Source: Bacillota bacterium
GTDB lineage: Bacteria; Bacillota_A; Clostridia; Lachnospirales; WQUN01
Direction of reading: 5' to 3'
Assembly: GCA_009786175.1 (NCBI GenBank)
Contig: WQTQ01000221.1
Location: forward strand, 1 to 33,670
Length of the DNA stretch: 33,670 nt
The stretch's first letter is position 1; each line of letters begins with the position of its first letter. Position numbers and translations under genes: made by a program. The notes beneath the pieces are model-generated. The model searched no databases and was not told the origin of the DNA. It worked only from the letters and a program-made list of their open reading frames with translations. Below are positions 15,707 to 24,304 of this stretch, in pieces.

Positions 15707-16375
15707 TTAATTGCCTCTCTTTTCCGGTTTATTTTCTTTTATGACAAATGTGTCGCATTCTTTTTTTAGTTCACATATTTCGCATTTGGGGCTGCGGGCC
15801 GTACACACTTGCCGCCCGTGGGTGATGATTTGCTGATTATAGCGTATCCAATGGGTTTTTGGCAAAATTTCCATTAGGTCAAACTCAATTTTTACCGGGT
15901 CGGAAAATTTTGTGATGCCAAGTTTTTGCGAAATACGCATTACATGGGTGTCCACGGTTATGCTTGGTATGTTGAAGATGTGAGAGCGTACTACGTTTGC
16001 GGTTTTGCGGCCCACGCCGCTTAGGCTTGTAAGGGATTCCATATCCGACGGTACTTTGCCCCCATAGTCATGGAGCAGTTTCTGCGCGCTTTTTTGCAAA
16101 TGGCCTGCCTTTGCCCGGAAAAACCCCGTAGAGCGGATTGCGTTTTCCAGGTCGGTAATGTTTGCCCCGGCAAAGGACTCCAGGGTTGGAAATTGGACAA
16201 AAAGTTCTGCCGTAACCTGGTTTACCCTGTCGTCTGTACACTGGGCACTTAAAATGGTGGCAAAAAGCAATTGCCATGGTGCATTATCGTCGTAATGCAA
16301 AAAACACGTATTATCAAATGGGTATAAACGGTCCAGGGTTGCCAGTATGCGTTTTATGGAAGCTCTGGATTTCAT
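15707..16375 (-). CDS. nth: Endonuclease III
   Basis: A base-excision repair DNA glycosylase and AP lyase that removes oxidised pyrimidines. The helix-hairpin-helix LTSLSGVGRKTANVV carries the catalytic Lys124, and VDTHVMRIS carries Asp142. The iron-sulfur loop is intact, with spacing C-x6-C-x2-C-x5-C (CTARSPKCEICELKKEC). Length is 222 residues from ATG 16375, chosen because AGAGGA lies eight bases upstream; the frame is open 22 codons further without a ribosome site. It is divergent from the PHP phosphatase gene and followed by the ATP-grasp gene. Confidence 0.95.
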   Translation of the reverse strand: MKSRASIKRILATLDRLYPFDNTCFLHYDDNAPWQLLFATILSAQCTDDRVNQVTAELFVQFPTLESFAGANITDLENAIRSTGFFRAKAGHLQKSAQKLLHDYGGKVPSDMESLTSLSGVGRKTANVVRSHIFNIPSITVDTHVMRISQKLGITKFSDPVKIEFDLMEILPKTHWIRYNQQIITHGRQVCTARSPKCEICELKKECDTFVIKENKPEKRGN

Positions 16376-16394
16376 TGGATGGTTCCTCTTTTCT

Positions 16395-16423
16395 TTGCGA
16401 AATTTCATTCTACAAGGTATAAT
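16395..16423 (+). promoter_or_regulatory. Promoter of the PHP phosphatase gene
   Basis: TTGCGA (16395-16400) and TATAAT (16418-16423) are 17 bases apart, about 50 bases before the GTG start at 16475. It lies within the 5' end of the divergent nth transcript region. Confidence 0.5.
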
Positions 16424-16474
16424 ACAAGAAAACTTGGACATTTTCTATAGATTTTGTCAAAAGGGGAAAATTGA

Positions 16475-17197
16475 GTGAAATACATATTGGACATACATTG
16501 CCATACAATAAGCAGCGGCCACGCATATAGTACCATTACGGAAAATGCCGCCCACGCGGCCTCTGTCGGGCTTACACACATTGGCATTGCAGACCACGGG
16601 CCGGATATGCCCGGCGGGGCGCACAGGTATCATTTTTTTAACCTAAGTGCGCTGCCGGACGTCATCCACGGTGTCAGAATTTTGAAGGGCATGGAAGCCA
16701 ATATTTTAAACAGTAACGGTGATGTGGACTTCCCAAGCCGGTACCTTGCCATGATGGATTTTGTAATCGCGTCTATGCACCGGGAGGTTGTAATTCCCGC
16801 AGATCGCAAATCAAATACTGCCGCCCTTGTCAACGCCATGGAAAACCCAAACATACACGTACTGGGGCATCCGACCAATGTGGTGTACGACATAGACATA
16901 GAAGCGGTTGTAAAAGCCGCCGCCAAGACCCGTACAATCATAGAAATAAACAACCATTCCCTTATTCCCGGTTCGTTCCGGTTTAATGGTAAAGAACCTT
17001 TTACGGAAATGCTTGCGTTGTGCAAAGAGTATGGCGTACAAATATTAGCGTCTTCAGATGCCCATTACCACACATCTGTAGGGGATTTTAGCAGAGCCAG
17101 GCCTTTAATTGAAGAAGCAGGAATACCGGAAGAGTTAATCATTAACACAAGCGTAGAAAAACTCCGCACCGCGATTAAAGCAAAGAGCAGAGGCTAA
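16475..17197 (+). CDS. PHP-domain phosphatase, YcdX type
   Basis: A 240-residue metal-dependent phosphoesterase. The trinuclear metal ligands of the PHP fold are visible in order: DIHCHT (residues 6-11), GIADHG, GMEANI, ASMHREV, GHPTN, EINNHS and ASSDAHYHTSVGD. The length and motif spacing match the YcdX-like phosphatases. GTG 16475 has AAAGGGGA upstream. The TAA stop codon forms exactly the three-base loop of a 10-base-pair hairpin. The pcrA gene follows in the same direction after about 95 bases. Confidence 0.92.
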   Translation: MKYILDIHCHTISSGHAYSTITENAAHAASVGLTHIGIADHGPDMPGGAHRYHFFNLSALPDVIHGVRILKGMEANILNSNGDVDFPSRYLAMMDFVIASMHREVVIPADRKSNTAALVNAMENPNIHVLGHPTNVVYDIDIEAVVKAAAKTRTIIEINNHSLIPGSFRFNGKEPFTEMLALCKEYGVQILASSDAHYHTSVGDFSRARPLIEEAGIPEELIINTSVEKLRTAIKAKSRG

Positions 17198-17269
17198 GCC
17201 TCTGCTCCCGTAGGAAGCGGAACAGGGATTTATTCCCTGTGTAGCGGCGGGGATTGGGGCAGAGCCCCA
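17185..17269 (+). repeat. Cluster of three short hairpins between PHP and pcrA genes
   Basis: Hairpin 1 pairs GAGCAGAGGC (17185-17194) with GCCTCTGCTC (17198-17207) around TAA. Hairpin 2 pairs ACAGGGA (17222-17228) with TCCCTGT (17234-17240). Hairpin 3 pairs TGGGGC (17255-17260) with GCCCCA (17264-17269). None is followed by a T run, so these are not classical terminators. The last is only 24 bases before the pcrA start and may affect its translation. Confidence 0.7.
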
Positions 17270-17293
17270 TTGAAAATGGAAGGAATTGATGAC

Positions 17294-19519
17294 ATGAATT
17301 ACTTAAGCAACCTTAACCCTGCACAAACGGAAGCGGTTCTTCACATGGACGGGCCGCTGCTTATATTTGCCGGGGCGGGTTCCGGCAAAACCAGAGTGTT
17401 AACATACCGGGTAGTGCGTCTTATCGAGCAAGGCGTAGACCCGTACCACATTATCGCCATAACTTTTACCAACAAAGCCGCAAAAGAAATGCGGGAGCGT
17501 ATTAACGCCCTAACACCCCTTGGCGACCAGGTTTGGGTAAGTACATTCCACGCCGCCTGCACAAGAATTTTACGCCGCGAAATACAACACCTTGGCTTTT
17601 ACAAGGGGTTCTCCATTTACGACTCCCAGGATACGCAGCGTCTAATCAAAGACTGTATTAAAGAAAAAAACCTTGACAAGGAACTCTATCCTGCCGCCTA
17701 TGTTGCAAATATAATAAGCGCGCAAAAAAACGAACTGATAGGCCCGGAAGAATATGAAAGGCGGGTGTCCGGTAATTATCGTGAAAGCAACATTGCGGAA
17801 CTGTATGCCATGTACCAAAAAAAGCTGGAAGCAATGAACGCTATGGACTTTGACGACATAATTTTTAAGACCGTAGAACTGCTTCACGATAACGAAGATA
17901 TCCGCCGAAAATATCAAAACCGTTTCCGCTATGTAATGGTGGACGAGTACCAGGATACAAACCACGCCCAGTACAGGCTGGTAAACCTGTTGGCGGGCTA
18001 TGCCCAAAACCTGTGCGTAGTGGGGGACGACGACCAAAGCATTTATGGCTGGCGTGGCGCAAATATAGAAAATATTTTGCAATTTGAAAGAGATTACCCG
18101 GGCGCGACAGTAATTAAACTGGAAGAAAATTACCGTTCTACCCAAACTATTCTTGACGCGGCCAATGATGTAATTGTTAATAATGAAAACCGCGCGGACA
18201 AGAAGCTTTGGACACAGAACAGCAAGGGCCAGCCAATTCGTGTGTACGAAGCCGAAAATGGCCGTGACGAAGGGGCGTTTGTGGCCCGTGTAATCAATGC
18301 GGAAGTGCAGGCAGGAAACGCCAATTACAGCGATTTTGCCGTACTGTACCGGGCCAACTATCAATCCCGCAGCATAGAGGACGCGCTGATAAAGGCAAGT
18401 ATACCTTATCGCATTTACGGCGGTATTCGATTCTACGAACGTATGGAAATAAAAGACATTTTGGCATATTTAAAAGCCATTAACAACCCAGCGGACGATG
18501 TAGCTTATTTACGTATTATCAACGTACCAAAGCGGGGTATTGGCGCGGTAACCATTGAGAAAATCCAAGCCTATGCCCTGACGAAGCAGATAACGTTTTC
18601 AGAAGCTGTTTCCAGGGCAAGCGAAGTCCCGGGGCTGGGTAGAAAAGCTGCTTCTGTGGCAGAGTTTGGAAGTTTTATGCAGCTCCTTTCCCAATTTGCG
18701 GCAGAGCATCCGGTTGCGGCATTGGTAAAAAAAATCCTCCACGAGACAAAGTATATGGACAGCCTGGCAGACGGCACACCGGAAGGGGAAGAAAGGGCAG
18801 CTAACGTATTAGAGTTAATTGCCACGGTAAGCGCGTTCGGGCGGGATTCCGACGATACATCCCTTGGTAAATTTTTGGAGGATGTGGCCCTGGTTACAGA
18901 TATTGATAATTACCACGAGTCTGCAAACGCCGTGTCGTTAATGACCTTTCACAGCGCGAAAGGTCTGGAGTTTAACGTGGTTTTTATGGTGGGTATGGAA
19001 GAGTACGTGTTCCCTACGACCCGCAGTATCGAAGTGGATAGCCCGGCGCAAATGGAAGAAGAACGCCGTCTGTGCTATGTTGGTATTACTCGGGCAAAAA
19101 GACTGCTGTATATTACCTATGCCGACCTCCGTATGCGTTACGATGATGTTATTTACAACGACCCCAGCCGCTTTTTGGAAGAAATACAGCCGGATAGGCT
19201 AACCCCCGTAAATTTTATGGGTAAGCCAAAGGAATTTAAAGCCTCGTCTGCCACACAGCAGCGGGGGTGGGTTGTTACAACACCACACAAAGCGGCATAC
19301 AAGCCAAAATCCCCCGCTGCTCTTCCCACCCCAAAAAGTGCCCCGCCGGATTTTGCCGTAGGTGACAGGGTAGTAACCGCGTCTGTAAAATACGGTGAAG
19401 GTGAAGTGCTGGAAATACGCCCCGCCGGTGCAGATTACGAAGTTACAATATTGTTTGAAACCGCAGGCCGTAAGAAACTTATGGCCGGTTTGTCTCGGAT
19501 TACAAAGGTGTCCGATTGA
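17294..19519 (+). CDS. pcrA: ATP-dependent DNA helicase PcrA (UvrD/Rep family)
   Basis: A superfamily 1 helicase for DNA repair and removal of proteins or RNA polymerase from DNA. Motifs in order: Q motif LNPAQTEAV, Walker A GAGSGKT, motif Ia TFTNKAAKEM, motif II VDEYQDTN, motif III VVGDDDQSIYGWRGA, motif IV ENYRSTQ, motif V TFHSAKGLEFNVVF and motif VI VGITRAK. The C-terminal part has the Tudor-like RNA-polymerase-binding region typical of PcrA (VGDRV, YGEGEVLEI, LFETAGRKKLMAG). Length is 741 residues from ATG 17294 (AAGGA nine bases upstream); an in-frame ATG at 17276 is possible. Its promoter is not obvious and it may be read with the phosphatase gene. Confidence 0.97.
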   Translation: MNYLSNLNPAQTEAVLHMDGPLLIFAGAGSGKTRVLTYRVVRLIEQGVDPYHIIAITFTNKAAKEMRERINALTPLGDQVWVSTFHAACTRILRREIQHLGFYKGFSIYDSQDTQRLIKDCIKEKNLDKELYPAAYVANIISAQKNELIGPEEYERRVSGNYRESNIAELYAMYQKKLEAMNAMDFDDIIFKTVELLHDNEDIRRKYQNRFRYVMVDEYQDTNHAQYRLVNLLAGYAQNLCVVGDDDQSIYGWRGANIENILQFERDYPGATVIKLEENYRSTQTILDAANDVIVNNENRADKKLWTQNSKGQPIRVYEAENGRDEGAFVARVINAEVQAGNANYSDFAVLYRANYQSRSIEDALIKASIPYRIYGGIRFYERMEIKDILAYLKAINNPADDVAYLRIINVPKRGIGAVTIEKIQAYALTKQITFSEAVSRASEVPGLGRKAASVAEFGSFMQLLSQFAAEHPVAALVKKILHETKYMDSLADGTPEGEERAANVLELIATVSAFGRDSDDTSLGKFLEDVALVTDIDNYHESANAVSLMTFHSAKGLEFNVVFMVGMEEYVFPTTRSIEVDSPAQMEEERRLCYVGITRAKRLLYITYADLRMRYDDVIYNDPSRFLEEIQPDRLTPVNFMGKPKEFKASSATQQRGWVVTTPHKAAYKPKSPAALPTPKSAPPDFAVGDRVVTASVKYGEGEVLEIRPAGADYEVTILFETAGRKKLMAGLSRITKVSD

Positions 19520-19559
19520 AACATGTCCGACTGAACCCAACGGAAACCGAAAAAAATAG

Positions 19560-19588
19560 TTGTGTCCTTTAGACATCTGTGGTATGCT
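19560..19588 (+). promoter_or_regulatory. Probable promoter of the T-box/glycyl-tRNA synthetase transcript
   Basis: TTGTGT (19560-19565), 17 bases, TATGCT (19583-19588) preceded by TGG. This puts the transcription start just before the T-box leader. Confidence 0.45.
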
Positions 19589-19599
19589 ACGCAAAATTG

Positions 19600-19884
19600 A
19601 ATAATAAAGACGTTGACGAAGAATAGTATGTATTGCCGGATTTTCAGAGAGAAGATGTTTGGTGCGAATCTTTATGAAGGCAGTACAGAAGGCACTTCCG
19701 AGTTGTGGCTTGAACGGGTTTTAGCTTTAGTAGACGCCAACGGATTTCCTCCGTTATAGGGAAAAGGCATAAGGTGAACGCATAAAACGCCCGTGCCGTA
19801 AAGAGCAGAAATTAATTTTCTGAATTTAGGTGGAACCGCGGATAATAATATTCGTCCTAAGCATCAGCTTAGGGCGTTTTTTAT
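19600..19884 (+). promoter_or_regulatory. T-box riboswitch, glycine-specific
   Basis: This leader RNA senses uncharged tRNA-Gly and lets transcription continue when glycine is short. The T-box sequence AGGTGGAACCGCG is at 19828-19840 and its NCCN bases pair with the tRNA end. The stem I specifier loop shows AGTA on the 5' side (near 19625) and CAGAA-GGC-A on the 3' side; GGC (19691-19693) is a glycine codon that pairs with the anticodon. The terminator pairs CGTCCTAAGC (19853-19862) with GCTTAGGGCG (19867-19876) and ends in six T. It lies 40 bases before the glycyl-tRNA synthetase gene. Confidence 0.95.
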
Positions 19885-19924
19885 TGCTTCATATAAAAAA
19901 ATAAAACAGACAGGAGATTTTGAA

Positions 19925-21295
19925 ATGAAAAATGTATCAATGGAAACGATGGTTAGCTATTGCAACCGGTACGGCTTTGTGTTTCAGGGAAGCGAGATTT
20001 ATGGCGGCTTGGCAAACACATGGGATTATGGCCCCCTTGGGTCACTGTTGAAAGAGAATATAAAAAATGCTTGGAGGTATTTCTTTATCCAAAACGGAGA
20101 AAACAGCTACGAGTTGGATGCGGGTATTTTAATGAACCCGCAAGTTTGGCAGGCCAGCGGCCACCTGGATGGCTTTTCCGACCCGTTGCTGGATTGTAAA
20201 AACTGCAAAACCAGGCACCGTCCGGATAACTTGATAAACGACTTTGACAGTTCCGCAGCCCCGGACAGTATGACGCAACAGGAAATGCTTGCCTACATCA
20301 TGGAAAATAATATCCTGTGCCCAAAATGCGAAAAATCGGATTTTACGGACATTCGCCAATTTAACCTGATGTTCTCTACACAGCGGGGGGTTACGCAGGA
20401 TAAATCCACCACCATTTATTTGCGCCCGGAAACCGCACAGGGCAAATATGTAAACTTTCTTAATGTTCTACGGACTACAAGGGCAAAACTGCCTTTTAGC
20501 GTTGGGGCAATAGGCAAAGTTTTTAGAAATGAGATAACCCCCGGTAACTTTATCTTTCGCACAATTGAATTTGAGCAAATGGAATACCAAGTATTCTGCA
20601 AAAAAGGCGAGGATGAAAGCCTGTATGATTACTACAAACAGCGCGGGGTTGAATTTTTCGAATTATTAGGAATAGATGAATCCCGCCTAAGGTTTCATGA
20701 CCATGAAAAACTTGCCCATTACGCAAAAGCGGCTTGTGACATTGAATATGCCTTTCCCTTTGGCTGGGGCGAAATTAACGGAACCCACAACCGCACAGAC
20801 TTTGACCTAGGCAAGCATCAAGAGCATTCCGGCAAAAATATGACTTACTTTGACGAGAAAACGGGCGAGCATTTTGTACCGTATATTGTAGAATCTTGCT
20901 ATGGATTGGGGCGGACATTTCTTGCAGTATTATTTGAGACCCTTGAGGAAGAAGTTTTGGACAATGACGAAACACGATTGGTGCTTAGGTTAAAACCATT
21001 TTTAGCCCCGTACAAAGTAAATATTTTGCCCCTAACAAAAAATAAACACGGTGATAAAGCAAAAGAAATCCATGCTTTGCTTAAAAAGTATTTTATGGTG
21101 AACTATGATGACGCAGGAAGCATTGGAAAGCGTTACCGCCGTGGAGATGCCATAGGTACACCGTTTGCGGTGACAATAGATAATAATACACTGGAAAACA
21201 ATGTTATCACTTTAAGGGAGAGGGATTCCATGAAGCAAATTGACATTCCGGTGTGTGAATTGGTACAGTACTTGGCAGAAAAAATTTTCCAATGA
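19925..21295 (+). CDS. glyS: Glycine--tRNA ligase (single-chain, class II)
   Basis: Charges tRNA-Gly with glycine. It is the alpha2 (eukaryote/archaea-like) single-polypeptide type rather than the GlyQ/GlyS pair. The N-terminal part has YGFVFQGSEIYGGLANTWDY. Two CxxC pairs (CKNC, CPKC) form the zinc-like insert. Motif 2 is FRNEITPGNFIFRTIEFEQ (a typical Arg-Glu pair) and motif 3 is SCYGLGRTFLAVL. The anticodon-binding domain is the last 100 residues. The 456-residue length is normal. The start has AGGAG eight bases upstream. Expression is governed by the T-box leader just before it, whose specifier is a glycine codon. Confidence 0.97.
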   Translation: MKNVSMETMVSYCNRYGFVFQGSEIYGGLANTWDYGPLGSLLKENIKNAWRYFFIQNGENSYELDAGILMNPQVWQASGHLDGFSDPLLDCKNCKTRHRPDNLINDFDSSAAPDSMTQQEMLAYIMENNILCPKCEKSDFTDIRQFNLMFSTQRGVTQDKSTTIYLRPETAQGKYVNFLNVLRTTRAKLPFSVGAIGKVFRNEITPGNFIFRTIEFEQMEYQVFCKKGEDESLYDYYKQRGVEFFELLGIDESRLRFHDHEKLAHYAKAACDIEYAFPFGWGEINGTHNRTDFDLGKHQEHSGKNMTYFDEKTGEHFVPYIVESCYGLGRTFLAVLFETLEEEVLDNDETRLVLRLKPFLAPYKVNILPLTKNKHGDKAKEIHALLKKYFMVNYDDAGSIGKRYRRGDAIGTPFAVTIDNNTLENNVITLRERDSMKQIDIPVCELVQYLAEKIFQ

Positions 21296-21338
21296 AACGA
21301 CCCTAAACTGCACTTTACTTACAGGAGGGCGATAAATT

Positions 21339-22886
21339 ATGGACTACGAGCGTATCGCAAACATGCTGGACAAAACATTCGGGTGGGCAATTTCCCGTAC
21401 CTTTTCGCGAGAGGAAGCGGAAGAATTGACCCAAGAAATTTTGTTCCAGGCAATTAAAAGCATAGGCGAACTACGGGACGAAAGTAAATTCGAGCCCTGG
21501 TTTTGGCGGCTGGCAGACATAACATTAAAGGTGTTCAAGCGTGGCAAGGCCAAGTCGCGCAGCTATATTTCCTTTGACGTTATTTCGGACATGGCCTTCG
21601 AGGATAACTACGACTTTGTCAACGACGAAGAATGCCAGCAATTACGCCGCCGCATAGCTCAAATGTCTGCTGTGTACAGGGACATCATTGTAATGCATTA
21701 TTACGACGGTTTAACCTGCAAGGCTATCGCCCAAAAATTACAACTGCCGGAGGGTACAGTTACTTACCGTCTTTCCATGGCACGGGACAAACTAAAAAAG
21801 GAGTGCAGTCAAATGACAGAAACAGCGTTAAAACCCGCAAGGTTAGGCATTAGCATAATGGGTGATTTTAGAAACGAAAACGAATATCCGCCACAATTTA
21901 TCAACGACGCCCTTTCTCAAAACATATTGTGGCATGCTTACCGCCAGCCAAAAACGATAGAGCAGCTATCCATACTTACAGGCGTGCCCGCCGTGTATAT
22001 CGAGGATAGGGTGGAAAACTTAATTAAGCGTGAGGCCGTTATACAGCCCACAAAGGCAACTATACAAACAAATTTCTTAATTTTTGACGAACTAACCAAT
22101 GGCTACGGGGCTGACGAAGTCAAGAATATCGTTAAAACCGTATCGGACAAATTTTACGACGCGGCACATAACCTTACGGAAAAAACCATTGCTTCCGGCA
22201 TACAAACCGCGGGCCGTTCCTTTGACGAAATTATGTGTTTCCTTTCGGCACTGCTGCTTAACGTAACCGTTCCGGACAGTATGCCCCATTATTTACCGGG
22301 CAAATTTCAACGTTTCCCCCGTAGGTATGACGGTTACCGCTGGAAATACGTGGGTTTCCAGGAAGGCAAGGCAAGTTCCAATGTCAGTATGGGGGCAGAG
22401 CGGTCTATGAACAATTTCGAGCAGGGAAAAATGGCCCATTACAATTTTCATTTCTCGCCGTTCACCTACAGGAAATTCCTGTTTGACTACGAACTGGATG
22501 TGTGCCAGGCCGTACTGCAAAAGGAAGAATTGAACGATAAACAAAAGGAGATTGCGGCTACGCTTGTGGCCAACGGTTTCTTTGCGAAAGATGAAAACGG
22601 TGAGTTAGCCTGCAATGTACCAATAATTTCAAAGGAGCAGCATGATTTGTTTGCGCGTAACGCGGTGGATGTATTCGCTGACGTGATACCTCTGTATTCA
22701 GAGCTGCTGAAAAAGTATGTGGATGGCTATGTAAAAATGTTCCCGAAGCATTTGAAGGATGACGCGCTATTCAACGGGTTCTACATTTTTGGTGCCATGT
22801 TTAAAGCTATTGCCACCGGCTGGGTACAGCGCGGGAAGGTAGACATACCCGGCGGGGCCGTTTGTGACGCGTTGATTATTATGTAA
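21339..22886 (+). CDS. ECF-type sigma-70 factor with long C-terminal extension
   Basis: A 515-residue protein. Residues 5-70 match sigma region 2 (SREEAEELTQEILFQAIKS, KFEPWFWRLAD) and residues 100-155 match region 4 (LRRRIAQMSAVYRDIIVMHY, LTCKAIAQKLQLPEGTV). A normal ECF factor would end here, near residue 160. About 350 further residues follow: a second helix-turn-helix-like segment at 203-236 (PKTIEQLSILTGVPAVYIED) and an unassigned, mixed region with FHFSPFTYRKFLFDYELD. No membrane segment or nearby anti-sigma gene is visible, so the extension may regulate activity. The start ATG has AGGAGGG upstream. Such extended factors could act as one-component regulators; targets are unknown. Confidence 0.82.
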   Translation: MDYERIANMLDKTFGWAISRTFSREEAEELTQEILFQAIKSIGELRDESKFEPWFWRLADITLKVFKRGKAKSRSYISFDVISDMAFEDNYDFVNDEECQQLRRRIAQMSAVYRDIIVMHYYDGLTCKAIAQKLQLPEGTVTYRLSMARDKLKKECSQMTETALKPARLGISIMGDFRNENEYPPQFINDALSQNILWHAYRQPKTIEQLSILTGVPAVYIEDRVENLIKREAVIQPTKATIQTNFLIFDELTNGYGADEVKNIVKTVSDKFYDAAHNLTEKTIASGIQTAGRSFDEIMCFLSALLLNVTVPDSMPHYLPGKFQRFPRRYDGYRWKYVGFQEGKASSNVSMGAERSMNNFEQGKMAHYNFHFSPFTYRKFLFDYELDVCQAVLQKEELNDKQKEIAATLVANGFFAKDENGELACNVPIISKEQHDLFARNAVDVFADVIPLYSELLKKYVDGYVKMFPKHLKDDALFNGFYIFGAMFKAIATGWVQRGKVDIPGGAVCDALIIM

Positions 22887-22918
22887 GGTATGCCGGCTTA
22901 TGTTGCCCTTTACGATTC

Positions 22919-23089
22919 CCCAATAATGAAATTAGCAACAACAATGGTATTCCATTCAATGTTACCGCTCCGCCAAAAAAAACCTTACAATTATCAAGGG
23001 AAGATGTATTTGGTTGTATGCGTGGACAGTTTAAAATGTCAGAAGATTTTGACGAACCACTGGAAGATTTTGAGGAGTACATGCAATGA
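22919..23089 (+). pseudogene. Remnant of an antitoxin-like small gene
   Basis: The frame ending at TGA 23087-23089 reads NNNGIPFNVTAPPKKTLQLS and continues with REDVFGCMRGQFKMSEDFDE then PLEDFEEYMQ. The end resembles the C-terminal tail of small antitoxins of the MazE/AbrB-like or DUF2281 type. There is no start codon with a ribosome site in frame upstream, and the frame runs back into the end of the sigma gene, so the 5' part is lost. No toxin gene follows. Assignment to an exact family is uncertain. Confidence 0.45.
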
Positions 23090-23130
23090 ACATCCCCACT
23101 AATATGATGTTTTGACTGTGTGGTAAAATT

Positions 23131-23173
23131 CTACCCCCTGATATCATGTTCCCAGTGTGATATCAGGGGGTAG
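23131..23173. repeat. Palindromic repeat, copy 4
   Basis: The 16-base arms CTACCCCCTGATATCA (23131-23146) and TGATATCAGGGGGTAG (23158-23173) are perfectly complementary with an 11-base loop. It lies 41 bases after the antitoxin-like remnant. The following 196 bases up to the next gene (23174-23369) hold no gene I can support. Confidence 0.9.
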
Positions 23174-23369
23174 TAAGTTCCTCAAGGGGGTGGCATCCAA
23201 TGCCAATGTTATACCGTGTAAATTTTTTTAGAATGGTAAAATCCCAAAAGGGCCAGGGGTCTTATTGCGGAACTTTACCTTGCGTGTTAGCTGATAGATT
23301 GTTGTGCTTATAATTTCTAAATGGCCAAGTTCGTGAGGTTGATGTGGTTGTCAGTGATAACATACATAC

Positions 23370-24176
23370 TTAATAGTCGGGACTATTATTACTGAAAATA
23401 TCGTGTTCTTCACAAAACTCTAAAATCGAATCTAAAAAATACTCCATAAAAAATGGGTAAAACTGTTTTTCTCCCGTTTGATGTGCGTATCTCCAATCCT
23501 CAAATGCGTTGCTGTGTTTTTTTAATTCAGCGTAAAATTCTTCATTGCCAAACCATGTGCGTTCTACTACAGTTATTGTTTTATCAAGTGTTTCAAGTTT
23601 TTTGTGCAACTCAGCAATCAACATATTTTTAGCATCGGAATCCAATTCAGCACTTTGTAGATAATAAAGCATTGTTTCAAGTTTGGTGACTTCTGGATTT
23701 TGTCTGTCAACTGTATTTGTAGCTTTTTTATCCAAAGCCTCTTTTTGCATTTTCTCCAACTGCGCCAACATCTGCTCTTTTTGCTCTGCACTGGATGCAT
23801 CATTATTATAGACAGCTTGTTTGGATTCAATGAACTCAGCTTCCAGCTTCGCTTTTCGTCGTCCATCAATTCTATTACTAACATTGTTAATTATCACATT
23901 TTGCGTTTTGCCTTTAAGCGCACCAAATAATTTTTTTAAGTTATGGGACTGTGGAATCTTATCAGCTTTTAGCATACCTTTCAAAGATAACTCACACGCA
24001 AAAGATGAAAGAACCATAGCTGGTATCCTAATCTCAAAACTCATAAAGATAGGCATTTTGGTGTGATGAAATTTGCTATTCAATGTGGTTGCAGATTCTC
24101 TAAATATTAATGCTTGACGAAGCCATTTGTTTGCGAATGGCTCTCCACATAAGGCTCTATATAATCGCTTATTCAT
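23370..24176 (-). CDS. HEPN-like protein with charged helical insertion
   Basis: A 268-residue soluble protein. Residues 53-84 (AMVLSSFACELSLKGMLK, then SHNLKKLFGAL) look like the first core helices of a HEPN domain, where a conserved Glu and the His-Asn-Leu segment recur. Residues 225-252 (FEDWRYAHQTGEKQFYPFF) match the later HEPN helix with its WRY pattern. Between them lies a long Lys/Glu-rich helical insertion (about 105-205). The canonical RNase motif R-x4-6-H is not clearly present, so nuclease activity cannot be claimed. HEPN proteins commonly act in toxin-antitoxin or phage-defence systems. The start has AGAGGG upstream, and a degraded short ORF overlaps it by 8 bases. Confidence 0.65.
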   Translation of the reverse strand: MNKRLYRALCGEPFANKWLRQALIFRESATTLNSKFHHTKMPIFMSFEIRIPAMVLSSFACELSLKGMLKADKIPQSHNLKKLFGALKGKTQNVIINNVSNRIDGRRKAKLEAEFIESKQAVYNNDASSAEQKEQMLAQLEKMQKEALDKKATNTVDRQNPEVTKLETMLYYLQSAELDSDAKNMLIAELHKKLETLDKTITVVERTWFGNEEFYAELKKHSNAFEDWRYAHQTGEKQFYPFFMEYFLDSILEFCEEHDIFSNNSPDY

Positions 24177-24277
24177 AAAATAAATACCCTCTTTCCATCG
24201 GTAACTTCGGATACAATGTCAACTCAAAATCATCCGGCGAATTATGTATCACCGCGGATAAACCGCTCAACTACCAT
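24169..24277 (-). pseudogene. Short ORF interrupted by a one-base frameshift
   Basis: From ATG 24277 the frame reads MVVERFIRGDT and then hits TAA. Shifting by one base gives HNSPDDFELTLYPKLPMERG and YLFYE, ending at TAA 24169-24171. The joined product would be about 36 residues. Its end overlaps the HEPN-like gene start by 8 bases (ATGAATAA), as in translationally coupled genes. I do not recognise the family. A GCGG/CCGC mini-hairpin is also present near 24255-24267. It could be a decayed gene or an assembly error. Confidence 0.35.
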
Positions 24278-24304
24278 CAAAAAACGCCCGCCCATTTGCC
24301 TGTT

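Noticed and set aside
17642..18364. 240-codon open frame on the minus strand inside pcrA
   Set aside because: It lies wholly inside a well-supported helicase gene with all motifs on the plus strand, so it is a shadow frame.
22890..23102. 70-codon frame MPAYVALYDSP and so on after the sigma gene
   Set aside because: No ribosome site, no recognisable protein pattern; the overlapping antitoxin-like frame has better coding character.
23174..23369. Coding fragment NGQVREVDVVVSDN before the HEPN-like gene
   Set aside because: Only 18 codons after an in-frame stop and no start or ribosome site.
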